The notes under the pieces are model-generated. The model did no database searches, had not been told where the DNA came from, and saw nothing but the letters and a program-made list of their open reading frames with translations. This document shows positions 5,691 to 7,046 of a DNA stretch of 7,046 nucleotides, in pieces. The translations under genes and the position numbers were made by a program. The stretch's first letter is position 1. Every line of letters begins with the position of its first letter. The stretch comes from HGM12669 sp048527645 (GTDB lineage: Bacteria; Bacillota; Clostridia; Oscillospirales; CAG-272), in assembly GCA_048527645.1 (NCBI GenBank), contig DBGFNI010000029.1, positions 1 to 7,046 of the forward strand, in the 5' to 3' direction.

Positions 5691-6973
5691 TGTCTGTAAC
5701 ACTCCCCTCTGATATAACAAAACAAATCGACTAAAAAGCGGAAGGTCAAACGCACAAGCTGCCAGGTTTTTCCGATCAGTTTCGGCACGACACGCACCGC
5801 GAGATTGTAAAGCAGTATGCAGACCAGCAGCGTAACGCCGAGAACCGAAACGCCGATTCCGATCTCAAACAAGCCGACCGCCTTGACAACAAAAACCTGA
5901 GAGAGGCCGTAAATCAATCCAATCAGCGACAGTGCGACCCCGCACACGCAGATCGCCAGCATGACACCCAGAATCAGCGGCACCAAAGCAACAGAAGCCA
6001 GCCATACGGCGCCGACAGCAAGCATAAACAGCAGAAAAATGATCAGAGAAAACGGAGAAATCAGTGCCGCGCCGATAATAAAATTACGTTTCTGCTCCGG
6101 CGTGGGTTCGCCCTGATAGGTCTTCTGCCGCAGCACGGAGAGGTGCTCCTGCTCCAGCGGCTGAAAAGAATCTTCGTCTTCGGAAAACGCGATCGTTTCC
6201 TGCTCGGAAAAATAGGGATGCAAATCGCTCTCAAGCGGCATATCCTGCAAATCGCTTACAGAAATCTGGCGTGTCTGTGCTGACACATCCGCGTCCGCAT
6301 CAAACGCAGAAGGATCGGCGTTTTGCTCCGGCTTGCTCTGCTCCGGCGTAGTCTGCACATCCGCTTCTTCTTCATCCGGTGGCTCTTCGGCAGCAGCCTC
6401 CTCCGGCTCATCGCCGAACAGCGCGGCAACTGTGTCCGCCGCATCGGCAGCTCCGTCCTGCATGTCGTCCATGTCGTTGCTTGCTACGGCAGCAGGCTCG
6501 CTTTCCCCTTCTTGGGCAGCAACCGGATCTTCTTGTGCAATCGGCTCATCAGGCGGAAGCGTATCCGCCGGCTGCGGCTCAAATTCCGCGCTCTCATCGT
6601 CAGAATCGGCCGATATTCCGGTAGAATCCGGCTCCTGCGCCGCGCACTCTGTTTCGGTTGTTTCTGTCAGAGCTGTGTCATCCGCAGGCGCTGCCGTCTC
6701 TTCCGCAGCCGCGTCAGATTCCTCATCAGGGAGAAGCCCCGCGGCAAGACGGTATGCCTCGTCGGCAAGCAGAATTTTCTGTCGGTTGTCTACAACGCTT
6801 TGTACAAAAGCGTCGACGCCGCCGCGACCCGCGACCTCAGCCCAGATTTCCTCGTCGGTCCAGCCGACAAATTTTTCCGTATAATGCTGCAAATGCAGCT
6901 CTTGTTCTTTTTCTGAAAAGCCGGCAGCCTGCATTCCGTTTTTCAAGCTGTCAAACACTTCACTCTTATTCAA
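5687..6973 (-). CDS. HAAS/DUF1700-like membrane protein with long acidic linker
   Basis: A 428-residue protein in three parts. Residues 1-70 form a helical domain resembling DUF1700/HAAS (SEVFDSLKNGM, Y31 and F35, DEEIWAEV, then GGVDAFVQSVVDNR where family members usually have an LGdP-like motif). Residues about 81-290 are low-complexity and disordered-looking, rich in E, D, A, P, S and T: between 81 and 230 I count 50 acidic residues and a single basic one (K214). Residues about 298-395 hold three or four hydrophobic helices, and a basic tail follows. HAAS proteins often stand between a PadR regulator and DUF4097 proteins, as the downstream neighbour here suggests. The start is TTG at 6973 with AGGAGG eight bases upstream. 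The domain call is by eye and only moderately sure; the membrane and acidic regions are plain. Confidence 0.75.
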   Translation of the reverse strand: MNKSEVFDSLKNGMQAAGFSEKEQELHLQHYTEKFVGWTDEEIWAEVAGRGGVDAFVQSVVDNRQKILLADEAYRLAAGLLPDEESDAAAEETAAPADDTALTETTETECAAQEPDSTGISADSDDESAEFEPQPADTLPPDEPIAQEDPVAAQEGESEPAAVASNDMDDMQDGAADAADTVAALFGDEPEEAAAEEPPDEEEADVQTTPEQSKPEQNADPSAFDADADVSAQTRQISVSDLQDMPLESDLHPYFSEQETIAFSEDEDSFQPLEQEHLSVLRQKTYQGEPTPEQKRNFIIGAALISPFSLIIFLLFMLAVGAVWLASVALVPLILGVMLAICVCGVALSLIGLIYGLSQVFVVKAVGLFEIGIGVSVLGVTLLVCILLYNLAVRVVPKLIGKTWQLVRLTFRFLVDLFCYIRGECYRH

Positions 6974-6981
6974 GCAAACAG

Positions 6982-6987
6982 CCTCCT
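6982..6987 (-). promoter_or_regulatory. Ribosome binding site that fixes the TTG start at 6973
   Basis: The minus strand reads AGGAGG, eight bases before TTG. The match to the anti-Shine-Dalgarno sequence is perfect, so the non-ATG start is well supported. Confidence 0.85.
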
Positions 6988-6998
6988 GTTCCTAATAC

Positions 6999-7012
6999 CA
7001 ATGCGTACATTG
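6999..7012. repeat. Dyad CAATG-N4-CATTG upstream of the HAAS gene
   Basis: A 5-base inverted repeat with a 4-base centre lies about 26 bases upstream of the TTG start. The family context (PadR-HAAS-DUF4097 clusters) makes a repressor site conceivable, but it does not fit the usual ATGT-N8-ACAT form of PadR operators. Chance is a real alternative. Confidence 0.25.
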
Positions 7013-7027
7013 TCACAATTGCTCCGG

Positions 7028-7046
7028 AAAAAAATTGGGGATTGCA
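7028..7046 (-). terminator. Possible 3' arm and T tail of a terminator cut by the window edge
   Basis: On the minus strand TGCAATCCCC is followed by AA and a run of T. This looks like the descending arm and T tail of an intrinsic terminator for a gene to the right. The matching arm (GGGGATTGCA or similar) would lie beyond the window, so the hairpin is not proven. Confidence 0.25.

Noticed and set aside
6323..6916. Two long plus-strand open frames rich in S/A or R/L
   Set aside because: They mirror the low-complexity acidic linker codons of the minus-strand gene. Repetitive composition removes stops in the other frames.
6992..6997. Extended -10-like TGGTATTAG ahead of the HAAS-like gene
   Set aside because: A start from this box would fall inside the AGGAGG ribosome binding site, and no -35 lies at proper spacing.

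Overview
The window looks like a chromosomal segment of a mid-GC, low-pathogenicity-type Firmicute, most likely class Clostridia and perhaps the Oscillospirales/Ruminococcaceae. The reasons are the dgt-dnaG gene pair, strong AGGAGG-type ribosome binding sites, a CxC/CxxC zinc-binding L31, a PadR-cluster-type HAAS/DUF4097 pair, and TTG start codons. The lineage is inferred from gene order and sequence style, not from a database search. All seven supported genes lie on the minus strand, so transcription runs from right to left. No tRNA, rRNA, CRISPR array, insertion sequence or integrase was seen. No gene-free stretch exceeds 300 bases.

Right part (about 4300-7046): an envelope-type module. It starts with a TTG-initiated membrane protein that has an N-terminal HAAS/DUF1700-like domain, a very acidic linker of roughly 200 residues and a multi-helix C-terminal membrane region. 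Its stop codon overlaps the TTG start of a DUF4097-type surface-exposed beta-repeat protein (TTGA overlap). A short DUF378 two-helix membrane protein follows, and then a hairpin that probably terminates the unit.

Middle part (about 1800-4200): translation-related genes. rpmE (ribosomal protein L31) has a very clear extended -10 promoter and is followed by a terminator-like hairpin. Next comes hflX (ribosome-splitting GTPase), with a yigZ/yvyE (IMPACT family) gene one base after its stop.

Left part (1-1800): dgt (HD-domain dNTP triphosphohydrolase) followed by the N-terminal 194 codons of dnaG (primase), which runs off the left edge. The dgt promoter region has a consensus TATAAT flanked by two dyads, which look like operators for an unidentified repressor. 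dgt and dnaG together suggest a replication unit that may continue into rpoD outside the window.

Most genes are ordinary housekeeping genes. The parts most deserving a second look are the HAAS/DUF4097/DUF378 module with its unusual acidic linker, the paired palindromes at the dgt promoter, and the rpmE-hflX attenuator-like arrangement.
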